From assembly GCA_016932235.1 (NCBI GenBank), contig JAFGDF010000166.1:1-16186 (forward strand): DNA of 16,186 nt, read 5' to 3'. The stretch's first letter is position 1. Every line of letters begins with the position of its first letter. Below the pieces are notes generated by a model. The model searched no databases, was not told the DNA's origin, and was given only the letters and a program-made list of their open reading frames with translations. Made by a program: the position numbers and the translations under genes. Below, one piece after another: positions 5,527 to 13,676 of the stretch. The DNA is from Deltaproteobacteria bacterium. Its GTDB lineage: Bacteria > Desulfobacterota > DSM-4660 > Desulfatiglandales > HGW-15.

Positions 5527-7485
5527 ATGAGGTACGCAGAAACAGGCTTCCAGTTAGAAATAGATTTGTCAAAGGGGAGCATCGATAAAGTGGAGACTGA
5601 TCCGAAAGATACCGCATTGTATCTCGGTGGCAATGGGATGAACGCAAAGCTTTTATATGAACGGGTCCCACCAGACACTGATCCATGGTCTCCCGATAAT
5701 CTGCTCATATTCGGCAATGGTCTTCTGAACGGCACATATGTTCCAGGTGCAAACCGCGTGTCGGTTGACACCATCGCCCCCCTGAACGGGTTTATGGGGC
5801 ATTCGCTTATGGGCGGATTTTTCGGGGCGGAAATGAAAATGGCCGGTTATGACAGAATAGTCGTTCAGGGAGAAGCGCCCGATCTGGTCTATCTGGCAAT
5901 ACACGATGACAGGGTTGAGATCCGTGATGCAAGACATCTCCGTGGAAAAGGCATGTATGATACTCAGCGCCTGATCAAGGAGGAGTTGAACGACAAAAGG
6001 GCCTGGGTGGCTGCCATTGGACCGGCTGGTGAACATAAAGTAATGATGTCTTCGATCGACAGCGGCAACTCGAGCGCCGCTCGAACGGTCGGGCCGGTCA
6101 TGGGCGCCAAAAACCTGAAGGCAATTGCGGTCCGGGGTACAAAAGACATCAACATCGCCCATCCGGCAGAACTCTGGGAGATCTGCTCTCGACTGAGGAA
6201 AGAGCTTGACGCGAACCCGAATGTCGGGGACTGGATGGCCGTTGATGAGGATGACAGCTTCCATCACAACAATTTCTCCTGGGGCAATGCCAGGGTACGT
6301 CGAAAAACCTTCTGGAGCGCTACACTTGAAGAGAGATGGCGTAATCTGAAATACGACCATATGAGCCGGCAGACAGGTTGCTGGAACTGCCCCAAGGCAT
6401 GTCATAATGTCATACACTGGCCGGGCCGGCGAAGATTTTCCTACAAGTGTTACGGGAAAGACACCTATCACATGGCCTCTTTCCAGGAGCTGGACTTCAC
6501 CTATGAGATCCTCGGTATCTCCCAGGACCTGGGTCTTGACTCCTACTCAACACCGCAGGTTATAGCATTCGCGCTTGAGCTTTTGGATGCCGGGATACTG
6601 ACGGAAAAGGATTTTCCTGATATGCCTTCCGACGTAAGGGGAAAATTTTACTATCTCCTTCATAAAATAGCGTTCAGAGAGGGTATTGGAGATATACTCG
6701 CCCACGGAATTTCCGGGGCGGCCGCCATAATCGGTAACGGCGCCGAGCAATTCGATCACAATACTGTCAAAAAATTTGAACAGTTGCCCATCAAGCTGGG
6801 CAAGCTCAATCCTGCCTATTTCCTCATGATAGCCACAGGTGAGGATATGGCGATCACCCAGATCGAAGGCTCCTTCCCCCAGGACCCGATAACGGATCCC
6901 GAGTTGAGAGAAGACTTCATCAATAATTGGACCGCGGTCCCGGATAAGAAGTTCGTGGAGTGGTTCCGGAACTGGGTAAAGCGTGATCAGTTACCCGACG
7001 ACGCCATGTGCGCCATTACCGACTGGAATGAGTGCATGCACTATCTTGATGACTCCCTGGGGTTTTGCGGTTTTGTTTCCTCATTCCGGGGCCAGTTCGG
7101 CGGAACCACAGGGTACCACATTTGGAATATGCCTGATATCGTTACCCACGCGACAGGAATCGAGTTTGACAAAGACAGGCTGTGGGAATGCTTCCAGAGA
7201 AACCGGACCCTGGTAAGGGCCCTTAACAATAGAGCGGGTTTGAAAAGGTCTATGGAAAGGCCACCTGAAGATCACTGGGCCGTAAGGAATGAGGAGTACG
7301 AACAGCAACTGCTGACCAAATATTATGACTTCAAAGGTTGGACCTTTGATGGGATTCCTACAAAAGATACCCTGGAGAAATTGGACTTAAGCTATGTGGC
7401 TGAAGACCTCATCAAGAGGGGCGTTCTGATCGGCAATGAAGTCACTGCACTCAAAGATGCCAGGGCCAGTCAAGAGAAGGAATAA
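5527..7485 (+). CDS. bamB: Class II benzoyl-CoA reductase catalytic subunit BamB (tungsten AOR family)
   Basis: BamB carries the W-bis-pterin active site that reduces the aromatic ring of benzoyl-CoA to cyclohexa-1,5-diene-1-carboxyl-CoA. This 652-residue protein has the AOR N-terminal domain (about 1-210; GGNGMNAKLLYE, then PGANRVSVDTIAP and GGFFGAEMKMAGYD). A [4Fe-4S] site is formed by C285-x2-C288-x3-C292 with C514 as probable fourth ligand in D509-S-L-G-F-C514, the AOR pterin motif. DLGLDSYST at about 333 is the other conserved pterin-side motif. C308, in YKCYGKD, is a candidate for the Cys that binds tungsten in the Geobacter enzyme; that correspondence needs alignment. There is no signal peptide. 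AAAGGGG precedes the ATG. The assignment as BamB rather than another AOR rests mainly on the complete bamC-I set that follows. Confidence 0.93.
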   Translation: MRYAETGFQLEIDLSKGSIDKVETDPKDTALYLGGNGMNAKLLYERVPPDTDPWSPDNLLIFGNGLLNGTYVPGANRVSVDTIAPLNGFMGHSLMGGFFGAEMKMAGYDRIVVQGEAPDLVYLAIHDDRVEIRDARHLRGKGMYDTQRLIKEELNDKRAWVAAIGPAGEHKVMMSSIDSGNSSAARTVGPVMGAKNLKAIAVRGTKDINIAHPAELWEICSRLRKELDANPNVGDWMAVDEDDSFHHNNFSWGNARVRRKTFWSATLEERWRNLKYDHMSRQTGCWNCPKACHNVIHWPGRRRFSYKCYGKDTYHMASFQELDFTYEILGISQDLGLDSYSTPQVIAFALELLDAGILTEKDFPDMPSDVRGKFYYLLHKIAFREGIGDILAHGISGAAAIIGNGAEQFDHNTVKKFEQLPIKLGKLNPAYFLMIATGEDMAITQIEGSFPQDPITDPELREDFINNWTAVPDKKFVEWFRNWVKRDQLPDDAMCAITDWNECMHYLDDSLGFCGFVSSFRGQFGGTTGYHIWNMPDIVTHATGIEFDKDRLWECFQRNRTLVRALNNRAGLKRSMERPPEDHWAVRNEEYEQQLLTKYYDFKGWTFDGIPTKDTLEKLDLSYVAEDLIKRGVLIGNEVTALKDARASQEKE

Positions 7486-7500
7486 GAAAGGGGCGCAACT

Positions 7501-8052
7501 GTGGACAATAAGCAGAAAAAAACAAAAATAGTCAAGGAAATAAAGGTTGATACCAAGAAGTGCGTGGGGTGCAAGGCGTGTGAAGTGGCCTGCTCCGCGT
7601 TCCACGCCGTACCCAAGTATAGCTCGGTTAATACCGCACGCTCCCGGATTATGGTGGTCATGGACGAAGTGAGAGATATCTTTGTGCCCATACGGGCCGG
7701 TGACTATACCCAGGCGGAATGTAACGGAAGAAACCGCTATGTAATCGGCGACATAGAATACGATGAGTGCACTTTCTGCCCGGCCTCCTGCCCGTCGAGG
7801 GACGCGTTCAAAGAACCGGATTCAGGTCTCCCTCTCAAGTGTGACATGTGCGAAAGTGTACCGCCCCTTGAAGTTCCCATGTGTGTAGATGCATGCACAT
7901 TCGGCGCCCTGACTTACGAAGAGCGGGAAGTGGAGATCTTTGAAGAAGAGCAGGAAAAGCTGGAAGAGATGGAGCTGGCATACGACTTACTGGTAAAGAA
8001 ACATGGGAAGAAAAAGGTAATGGACACCTTTTCCAGATTATCAAGAGGCTAA
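7501..8052 (+). CDS. bamC: BamC, three-cluster ferredoxin subunit of benzoyl-CoA reductase
   Basis: The 183-residue protein carries electrons to BamB, with which it forms the BC unit of the known complex. It has twelve ligand-type cysteines: C21-x2-C24-x2-C27-x3-C31, then C74, then C90-x2-C93-x3-C97, then C114-x2-C117-x10-C128-x3-C132. That is enough for three [4Fe-4S] clusters and matches the HycB/DmsB type of ferredoxin subunit. No twin-arginine signal is present, so it is cytoplasmic. The C-terminus (about 138-183) is a charged helix. Translation starts at GTG 7501 with GGGG about 8 nt upstream; the gap to bamB is only 15 nt. Confidence 0.92.
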   Translation: MDNKQKKTKIVKEIKVDTKKCVGCKACEVACSAFHAVPKYSSVNTARSRIMVVMDEVRDIFVPIRAGDYTQAECNGRNRYVIGDIEYDECTFCPASCPSRDAFKEPDSGLPLKCDMCESVPPLEVPMCVDACTFGALTYEEREVEIFEEEQEKLEEMELAYDLLVKKHGKKKVMDTFSRLSRG

Positions 8053-8086
8053 AACCTTAAGTTGAGATAAGAGGCTAAGAAAGACA

Positions 8087-9238
8087 GTGGAAATTGTAAC
8101 TCCTTTAGAAGAGGTATTGGATCTCATAAACGAGACCGGTGGAGAATCCTTTAAATTTTGCTATCAATGCGGGTTATGTGACACAGTCTGCCCATGGAAC
8201 AGGGTTCGGCCCTTTAGCATGCGCAAGCTGATCAGGCAGGCCACCTTTGGTTTAACCGAGATTGAAACCGAAGAGATATGGCGCTGTACTACTTGCGGAA
8301 GATGTCCCCAGAAATGTCCCAGGGGAGTCAATCAGATAGAAGTTGCGGTATCAGCACGCCGGATTGCCACGGAGTTCGGAGTTTTTCCCTCTCCTGTCAA
8401 ACCCGTCCGCGGTGTAAGTGCGAGCCTGGTCGGTGAGGGTAATCCCTTGAACGAGGAGCGCGCGAAGAGGGCGGACTGGGCAAAAGGACTGTCCGTAAAA
8501 ACCTTTTCAGAGGGAATGGAAATCCTCTATTTTCCCGGATGTTATCTCAGCTATGATCCAAGGTTAAAAAGGGTAGCCGCTGCCACAGTCAATATTCTTA
8601 AAAAGGCGGGTGTAGATTTTGGGATATTGGGCTCAAAGGAAAACTGCTGCGGGGAAAGTATCCGCAAGACAGGTGATGAGGAAGTATTCAAACGCCTGGC
8701 CAGGGAGAATATCAGGACTTTTATAGAAAATGGAGTGAAGAAAATCCTTGTTTCTTCCCCTCACTGCTACCACACCTTCAAAAATGAGTACCCTGAATTT
8801 ATGGTGAATTTTGAAGTGGTTTATATCTCTCAATATATATTTGAACTTATTAATGAGGGAAGGCTTAAGGTAACCGACTCCTATGAAAAGAAAGTGACAT
8901 ATCATGATCCATGCTATCTGGGTCGGCATAACAATATATATGATGAACCCCGTGATGTCTTAAACAATGTACCCGGTTTGGATCTTATAGAGATGCCTGA
9001 TTCTCGGGAAGACAGTCTCTGCTGCGGAGGGGGAGGCGGCAGAATCTGGATGGAGACACCCAAGGGAGAAAGGTTCTCTGATCTCAGGGTGGAACAGGCA
9101 ATAAATGTAGGAGCCGAGGTGCTTGCCACATCCTGCCCTTACTGTATTAGTAATTTTGAGGACAGCAGGCTGACCCTGGATGTGGAGGGGAAAATAGAGG
9201 TCAGGGATATTACAGAGATAATCCAGGAAGTAATCTAA
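8087..9238 (+). CDS. bamD: BamD, HdrD-like iron-sulfur protein with two CCG domains
   Basis: The 383-residue protein combines HdrC- and HdrB-like parts. Two [4Fe-4S] motifs come first: C25/C28/C31/C35 and C67/C70/C73/C77, each ending in Cys-Pro. Two cysteine-rich CCG domains follow. The first is C152, C187-C188 and C227, the last in PHCYHT and lacking the second Cys of the usual CxxC. The second is complete: C276, C312-C313, C350-x2-C353. In heterodisulfide reductases such domains hold non-cubane [4Fe-4S] clusters; here the protein probably relays electrons between BamE and the BamBC units. It starts at GTG 8087 with only a weak, distant GAGG. No membrane segment is present. Confidence 0.92.
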   Translation: MEIVTPLEEVLDLINETGGESFKFCYQCGLCDTVCPWNRVRPFSMRKLIRQATFGLTEIETEEIWRCTTCGRCPQKCPRGVNQIEVAVSARRIATEFGVFPSPVKPVRGVSASLVGEGNPLNEERAKRADWAKGLSVKTFSEGMEILYFPGCYLSYDPRLKRVAAATVNILKKAGVDFGILGSKENCCGESIRKTGDEEVFKRLARENIRTFIENGVKKILVSSPHCYHTFKNEYPEFMVNFEVVYISQYIFELINEGRLKVTDSYEKKVTYHDPCYLGRHNNIYDEPRDVLNNVPGLDLIEMPDSREDSLCCGGGGGRIWMETPKGERFSDLRVEQAINVGAEVLATSCPYCISNFEDSRLTLDVEGKIEVRDITEIIQEVI

Positions 9239-9254
9239 AGACAGGTGTTGGAAC

Positions 9255-12200
9255 GTGGAAAATGAATATATAGAAGGACAGAGAGAAACAAATCCCGGTG
9301 GTGGAAATTTCGGGGATGTTATGGTTGTTGGCGGAGGGATCAGCGGTATTCAGGCCGCCCTTGACCTGGCTGAAACAGGCTTTAAGGTTTACCTGGTTGA
9401 TAAATCGCCGGCCATTGGCGGCAAGATGGCACAGCTTGATAAGACCTTTCCCACCAATGACTGCTCCATGTGTATTGAATCGCCCAAGTTTATCGAATGC
9501 GCCAGGCATCCCAATATCGAGATCCTGACCTACACCGAGGTTGACCGCGTAAGAGGGGAAGCGGGAAATTTCAGGGTAAGCCTGATTAAGAAACCCAGAT
9601 ACATTATAGAAGACAGGTGCACAGGCTGTTCGACCTGTGTGGAATACTGCCCGGTCAATATCCCCGATCCTTTTAATCAAAATTTATCGTTAAATAAGGC
9701 CATTCATATATATTTTAATCAGGCGGTTCCCCTTATCACCTATGTAGACCCGGAAAAGTGCCTCTATTTTCAGGACGAGAAATGTAATATCTGTTTGGGA
9801 GTCTGTAAAAATAATGCCATTGATCTGAATCAGGAAGAGGAAGAGGTCGAAATAGAGGTAGGGGCGATCATTCTCTCACCGGGCTATGAAACATATAACC
9901 CGAAGATAAGGGGCGACTATGGCTATGGGAAGTTTGAAAACGTTGTAACCAGTCTCGATTTCGAACGGCTCTTATGTTCCACCGGGCCCTATGAAGGTGA
10001 AATCCTGCGGCCTTCCGATCATAAGCATCCACATAATATAGCATGGATTCAGTGCGTTGGTTCCAGACAGGTCCTTGAGGGAGGCAACAGCTACTGTTCA
10101 GGAGTATGTTGCACCTATACCCAGAAACAGGTAATCTTGGCAAAAGATCACGACCCTGAAGGAAGAGCGACAGTATTTCACAACGACATCCGGTCGTTTG
10201 GTAAAGATTTTGAACGATTCTACCAGAGAGCGGAGAATCTTCCAGGAGTCCGATTCATAAGAAGCTATGTATCAATAGGAAAAGAGATACCTGAAACCAA
10301 GAATGTAACCATTAGATACGCGACTGCAGAGGGTGTAAAGGAAGAGGAATTCGATCTGGTGGTATTATCCGTCGGCCTGAATCCTCCTGCCGACGTAAAA
10401 GACCTTGCGCATAAGTTCGGCATAGAACTCAACTTTCACAATTTCTGTAAAAACAATCCTGTGAATCCGATCGAGACCTCTCGTCCGGGGATTTTTGTAA
10501 GCGGGGCTTTCCAGGGACCGATAGATATCCCGGAATCGGTCATGACCGCCAGCGGTGCGGACGCGCTCTGCAGTCAACTCCTCAAGTACCGGCGCGGAAA
10601 GCTGGATCAGGAAAGGATATACCCGGAGGAAAAGGATGTCTCAGGGGAGAAACCAAGAGTGGGGGTCTTTGTGTGTCATTGTGGAGCCAATATCGGCAGG
10701 GTGGTGGATGTACCTTCAGTGGTTGAATACGCGTCGACATTACCCAACGTCGTCCACGCTCAAGAGAGTCTATTTGCCTGTTCCACTGATAGCGCCCGTC
10801 AGATATCGGACACAATCAAGGAAAAAGGACTTAATCGAGTGGTGGTTGCCGCCTGTACCCCCAGGACCCATGAACCCCTGTTCCGGGACACACTGCGAGA
10901 GGGAGGAATTAACCAGTATTACTATGAAATGGCAAATATAAGGGAGCAGTGCTCCTGGGTCCACTCAAGGGAAGCAAAAGATGCCACTGCAAAAGCAAAA
11001 GATCTCGTTCGAATGTCGATAGCCCGGACCGCCCTTCTTGAACCTTTACAGGAATTCGAGCTGCCCGTAGACAAAAGAGCGCTGGTGTTAGGAGGCGGCC
11101 CCGCAGGGATGACCAGTGCCTTAAGCCTTGCAGGTCAGGGTTTTGAGGTATTCCTGCTGGAAAAAGAACCGGAACTGGGTGGGATGGCTCGAAGACTTTA
11201 TTTCACCCTGGAAGGCCTGGATGTTCAATCATATCTAAACGACATAATAGGTCGGGTTTACCGCCATTCCCTTATTCATGTATATACGGACGTCTCCGTA
11301 AAAGAGGTTTCGGGCTATGTGGGAAATTTCACTACTAAGTTGACGACTCGAGGAATGGCCAGGGAGATAAAGCACGGGGTAGCCATCATAGCCACGGGCG
11401 CTGAAGAATATAGACCTACCGAATATCTTTATGGTGAAGATGACAGGGTGTTTACCCAGGTGGAGATTGGAGAGCAAATCGCCAAAGGAGATGAAAGGGT
11501 AATTAATGCCCGGAACCTCGTGATGATCCAGTGTGTGGGATGCAGAAATGAAGAGAGAAATTACTGCAGTCGGGTGTGCTGCAGCCATTCCATAAAGAAC
11601 GCCCTGAAACTGATAGAGTTAAATCCCGGAATGAACATCACCATCATCTATCGTGACATGAGGACTTACGGGTTTTACGAAGATTATTACCGGGAAGCGG
11701 CGGATAAGGGTGTAAAGTTTATCCGCTACGAACCCGATGACAAACCGGTGGTCGAAGCTGCCGAGGAGGAAGGCAAGTCCGTCCTGAGGGTAACTGTGAC
11801 AGATCCCATTCTGGGGCAGAGGATTGCCCTTAATGCCGATTTGCTGGCACTGGCCGCCGCGGTTATTCCTTCATCAACAACGGATCAGGTTTCTAAATTA
11901 TTCAAACTCGTTTTGAATCCGGATGGCTTCTTCCAGGAAGCACACGTAAAATTAAGGCCCGTTGACTTTGCCGCCGATGGTGTCTTCCTGTGCGGGACAG
12001 CCCACTATCCCAAGCATATAACGGAAACAATCAGCCAGGCCTATGGAGCTGCCGGCCGGGCCGCAACGATTCTAACAAAGGATTCGGTCGTTGCCTCAGG
12101 CTCAATCTGCGAGGTGAAAGAGGAGGATTGTATATCCTGCGGAGCATGTATATCAGTCTGTACCTATGGAGCCATAGAATTTGTTGATACACCACAGGGT

Positions 12201-12395
12201 AAAAAGGCCAGGGTGAATCCTGTCCTGTGTAAAGGAGACGGCCTCTGTAACTCAAGGTGTCCGACCGGGGCTATCAGACTAAAACATTTTACCGATGATG
12301 AGATATTTTCCCAGATTGACGCGGCGCTTTCGGCATTTGATGCGGATACGGCCCTTGAAGATGTTCCAATAATGAGTAAAGCAGTAGGAGAGTGA
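9255..12395 (+). CDS. bamE: BamE, double HdrA-like flavoprotein, proposed electron-bifurcating subunit
   Basis: At 1046 residues this is much longer than a single HdrA (about 650), because two flavin-reductase halves are joined. The first half has a dinucleotide fold (G26-x-G28-x2-G31), the HdrA signature TNDCSMC (C70, C73, C82) and an inserted two-cluster ferredoxin (C122/125/128/132; C169/177/180/184). Next comes the HdrA N-terminal domain (C474-x-C476, then AACTPRTHEP). The second half repeats the fold (G613-x-G615-x2-G618). Both halves share IQCVG-x-R followed by YCS-x-VCC. The C-terminus has ferredoxin motifs C959/962/965/969 and C992-x2-D995-x2-C998-x3-C1002, with Asp in the second position. 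Two FAD are expected. By analogy with HdrA, one flavin should bifurcate electrons. Start is GTG 9255. Confidence 0.92.
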   Translation: MENEYIEGQRETNPGGGNFGDVMVVGGGISGIQAALDLAETGFKVYLVDKSPAIGGKMAQLDKTFPTNDCSMCIESPKFIECARHPNIEILTYTEVDRVRGEAGNFRVSLIKKPRYIIEDRCTGCSTCVEYCPVNIPDPFNQNLSLNKAIHIYFNQAVPLITYVDPEKCLYFQDEKCNICLGVCKNNAIDLNQEEEEVEIEVGAIILSPGYETYNPKIRGDYGYGKFENVVTSLDFERLLCSTGPYEGEILRPSDHKHPHNIAWIQCVGSRQVLEGGNSYCSGVCCTYTQKQVILAKDHDPEGRATVFHNDIRSFGKDFERFYQRAENLPGVRFIRSYVSIGKEIPETKNVTIRYATAEGVKEEEFDLVVLSVGLNPPADVKDLAHKFGIELNFHNFCKNNPVNPIETSRPGIFVSGAFQGPIDIPESVMTASGADALCSQLLKYRRGKLDQERIYPEEKDVSGEKPRVGVFVCHCGANIGRVVDVPSVVEYASTLPNVVHAQESLFACSTDSARQISDTIKEKGLNRVVVAACTPRTHEPLFRDTLREGGINQYYYEMANIREQCSWVHSREAKDATAKAKDLVRMSIARTALLEPLQEFELPVDKRALVLGGGPAGMTSALSLAGQGFEVFLLEKEPELGGMARRLYFTLEGLDVQSYLNDIIGRVYRHSLIHVYTDVSVKEVSGYVGNFTTKLTTRGMAREIKHGVAIIATGAEEYRPTEYLYGEDDRVFTQVEIGEQIAKGDERVINARNLVMIQCVGCRNEERNYCSRVCCSHSIKNALKLIELNPGMNITIIYRDMRTYGFYEDYYREAADKGVKFIRYEPDDKPVVEAAEEEGKSVLRVTVTDPILGQRIALNADLLALAAAVIPSSTTDQVSKLFKLVLNPDGFFQEAHVKLRPVDFAADGVFLCGTAHYPKHITETISQAYGAAGRAATILTKDSVVASGSICEVKEEDCISCGACISVCTYGAIEFVDTPQGKKARVNPVLCKGDGLCNSRCPTGAIRLKHFTDDEIFSQIDAALSAFDADTALEDVPIMSKAVGE

Positions 12396-12400
12396 TAAGA

Positions 12401-13168
12401 ATGGCTACAGGATTTATTTTTAAACCAAAGATGTTGGGTTTTCTATGCAACTGGTGAGGATACTCGGCTGCTGACCTGGCTGGAGTTTCCAGACAACAAT
12501 ACGCGACTGAAATAAGGCTTGTTCGGCTGATGTGTACCGGCAGAGTGGACCTGGCATTTATTCTCCGGGCCTTTTCAAATGGAGCGGACGGGGTTTTTAT
12601 CGGAGGCTGCTGGCCGGGTGAATGCCATTATCTTACAGAAGGGAATTATTTTGCATTAAGTACTGTGCATATAGCCGGAAGATTACTTAAGTTGATAGGA
12701 GTAGACCCTGAGAGGCTAAGACTGGAATGGATCTCCGCCTCTGAAGGAAACCGCTTTGCCGAAACTATAAACGACTTTTCCAAAAATTTGAAGGAGTTGG
12801 GACCCCTTGGAAAGGGCGATGGAATAGACGGAAATGGATTAAATTTTAGACTGGAAGCATTAAAAAATTTAGTCCCTTACATTAAGCTGGTGGAAAGGGA
12901 AAGACTGAGAGTGCCGGTCAAATCAGAGGAAGAGTACAATAATTTTTTTAATAGTGACGAAATGGACAGACTGTTCACGGAACTGATCGCAGATAAACTT
13001 GCAGTAAGCGAAATCATGCTGCTTCTCCAAGAAGGACCGCGAACAGGCGATGAAATCTCTGATATCCTGGGAATAAATCCGTCTGAAATTTCAAGACATC
13101 TTAATACTTCAGCAAGGCAGGGGCTGGTCAGGTTCGATGAAGACCGGAACCTCGTTGCTGCGGCCTAG
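12401..13168 (+). CDS. bamF: BamF, MvhD-like selenoprotein (in-frame TGA at 12455 read as selenocysteine)
   Basis: The true gene begins at ATG 12401, behind TAGGAGAG, and is interrupted by TGA at 12455-12457. Read through, it gives 255 residues and the MvhD signature C16-N-W-U19-GYSAADLAG. Without readthrough, only the part from 12530 would be called and the active-site segment lost. Further conserved cysteines are C45 (RLMCTGRVD), C70 and C75 (GGCWPGECHY). MvhD passes electrons to HdrA through a [2Fe-2S] cluster, and BamF should do the same with BamE. Selenocysteine in BamF is known from other class II reductases. The MvhD domain ends near 140. Residues of about 198-245 (RTGDEISDILGINPSEISRH) look like a winged helix. 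bamE ends 5 nt upstream. Confidence 0.93.
12477..12495 (+). promoter_or_regulatory. SECIS-like hairpin of bamF
   Basis: Behind the TGA codon the sequence folds as CTGGA-GTT-TCCAG (12480-12492). Below a G-A mismatch, two more pairs extend the stem to 12477-12495. The loop begins 27 nt after the TGA and presents G-U, the feature that bacterial SelB recognises in SECIS elements. Placement inside the coding region just downstream of TGA is typical for bacteria. The stem is short and was judged by eye, so its exact fold is uncertain. Confidence 0.6.
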
Positions 13169-13220
13169 CGTAAAAGATTAAAGATTTGAACTAATATATA
13201 ATGAAGTCGGGATAGCTGCT

Positions 13221-13673
13221 ATGGGTGAAGATAAAATTGATCGTATTATTGATAAGTATCAGGGAAAGGCGGGCTCATTAATCCATGTTTTAATGGAAAT
13301 TCAGGAAGAGAATCAATGGCTTCCGAGAGAGGTATTAAGGAAGATCAGTGAAAGACTGGAAGTGCCCCTGAGCCGTGTAATGCAGATTGCCACCTTTTAT
13401 AAGACCTTCAGTTTGAAGCCTAAAGGACGTCATGAAGTTCATGTATGCATGGGCACGGCATGTCATGTACGCGGTGCGCAACAGATCCTTGATAAGGTTC
13501 AAGAGCTGATTGGCATAAGACCCGGAGAAACAAACCCGGATGGAAAGTTCAGCCTTGAACGCGGAAGTTGCCTTGGTTGCTGTTCACTCGGCCCCGAGAT
13601 AGTGGTCGATGGTAAGCACCATACCGGGATGACACCGGACAAGGTGGAAAAAATACTAAAAAGCTATGATTAA
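13221..13673 (+). CDS. bamG: BamG, NuoE-like [2Fe-2S] subunit
   Basis: This 150-residue protein has the length and pattern of NuoE (24-kDa subunit of complex I). A helical N-terminal part (ENQWLPREVLRKISERLEVP, then ATFYKTFSLKP) precedes a thioredoxin-like domain. Its [2Fe-2S] ligands are C76-x4-C81 (VCMGTACHVRG) and C117-x3-C121 (GSCLGCCSLGP). It should transfer electrons next to BamH. The start at 13221 lacks a strong ribosome-binding site, although the N-terminus aligns with the family. The 52-nt gap before it contains only short AT-rich sequence, and bamH begins 3 nt after its stop. Confidence 0.92.
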   Translation: MGEDKIDRIIDKYQGKAGSLIHVLMEIQEENQWLPREVLRKISERLEVPLSRVMQIATFYKTFSLKPKGRHEVHVCMGTACHVRGAQQILDKVQELIGIRPGETNPDGKFSLERGSCLGCCSLGPEIVVDGKHHTGMTPDKVEKILKSYD

Positions 13674-13676
13674 GGA

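Noticed and set aside
5653..6471. Long (272-codon) minus-strand open frame inside bamB
   Set aside because: It lies fully inside a well-supported gene in the opposite strand and its translation shows no domain logic. It is a shadow of bamB codon usage.
8043..8078. Direct repeat AAGAGGCTAA (8043-8052 and 8069-8078) between bamC and bamD
   Set aside because: Two 10-nt copies, the first including the bamC stop codon. Probably a small local duplication that supplies the GAGG before bamD; too short to call a regulatory element.
7501..9257. GTG starts of bamC, bamD and bamE as signs of misannotation
   Set aside because: For each, the GTG gives the family-like N-terminus and no better ATG lies upstream before a stop. 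Three GTG starts in a row are unusual but plausible; they may set subunit ratios.
12455..12457. TGA in bamF as a nonsense mutation (pseudogene)
   Set aside because: The TGA falls exactly at the Cys/Sec position of the family motif, the frame is intact on both sides, and a SECIS-like hairpin follows. Decay would not place it there.
12530..13168. bamF as a shorter gene starting at ATG 12530
   Set aside because: This start lies inside the conserved MvhD domain (RLMCTGRVD), has no ribosome-binding site and would delete the C-N-W-U motif. Readthrough from 12401 explains the sequence better.
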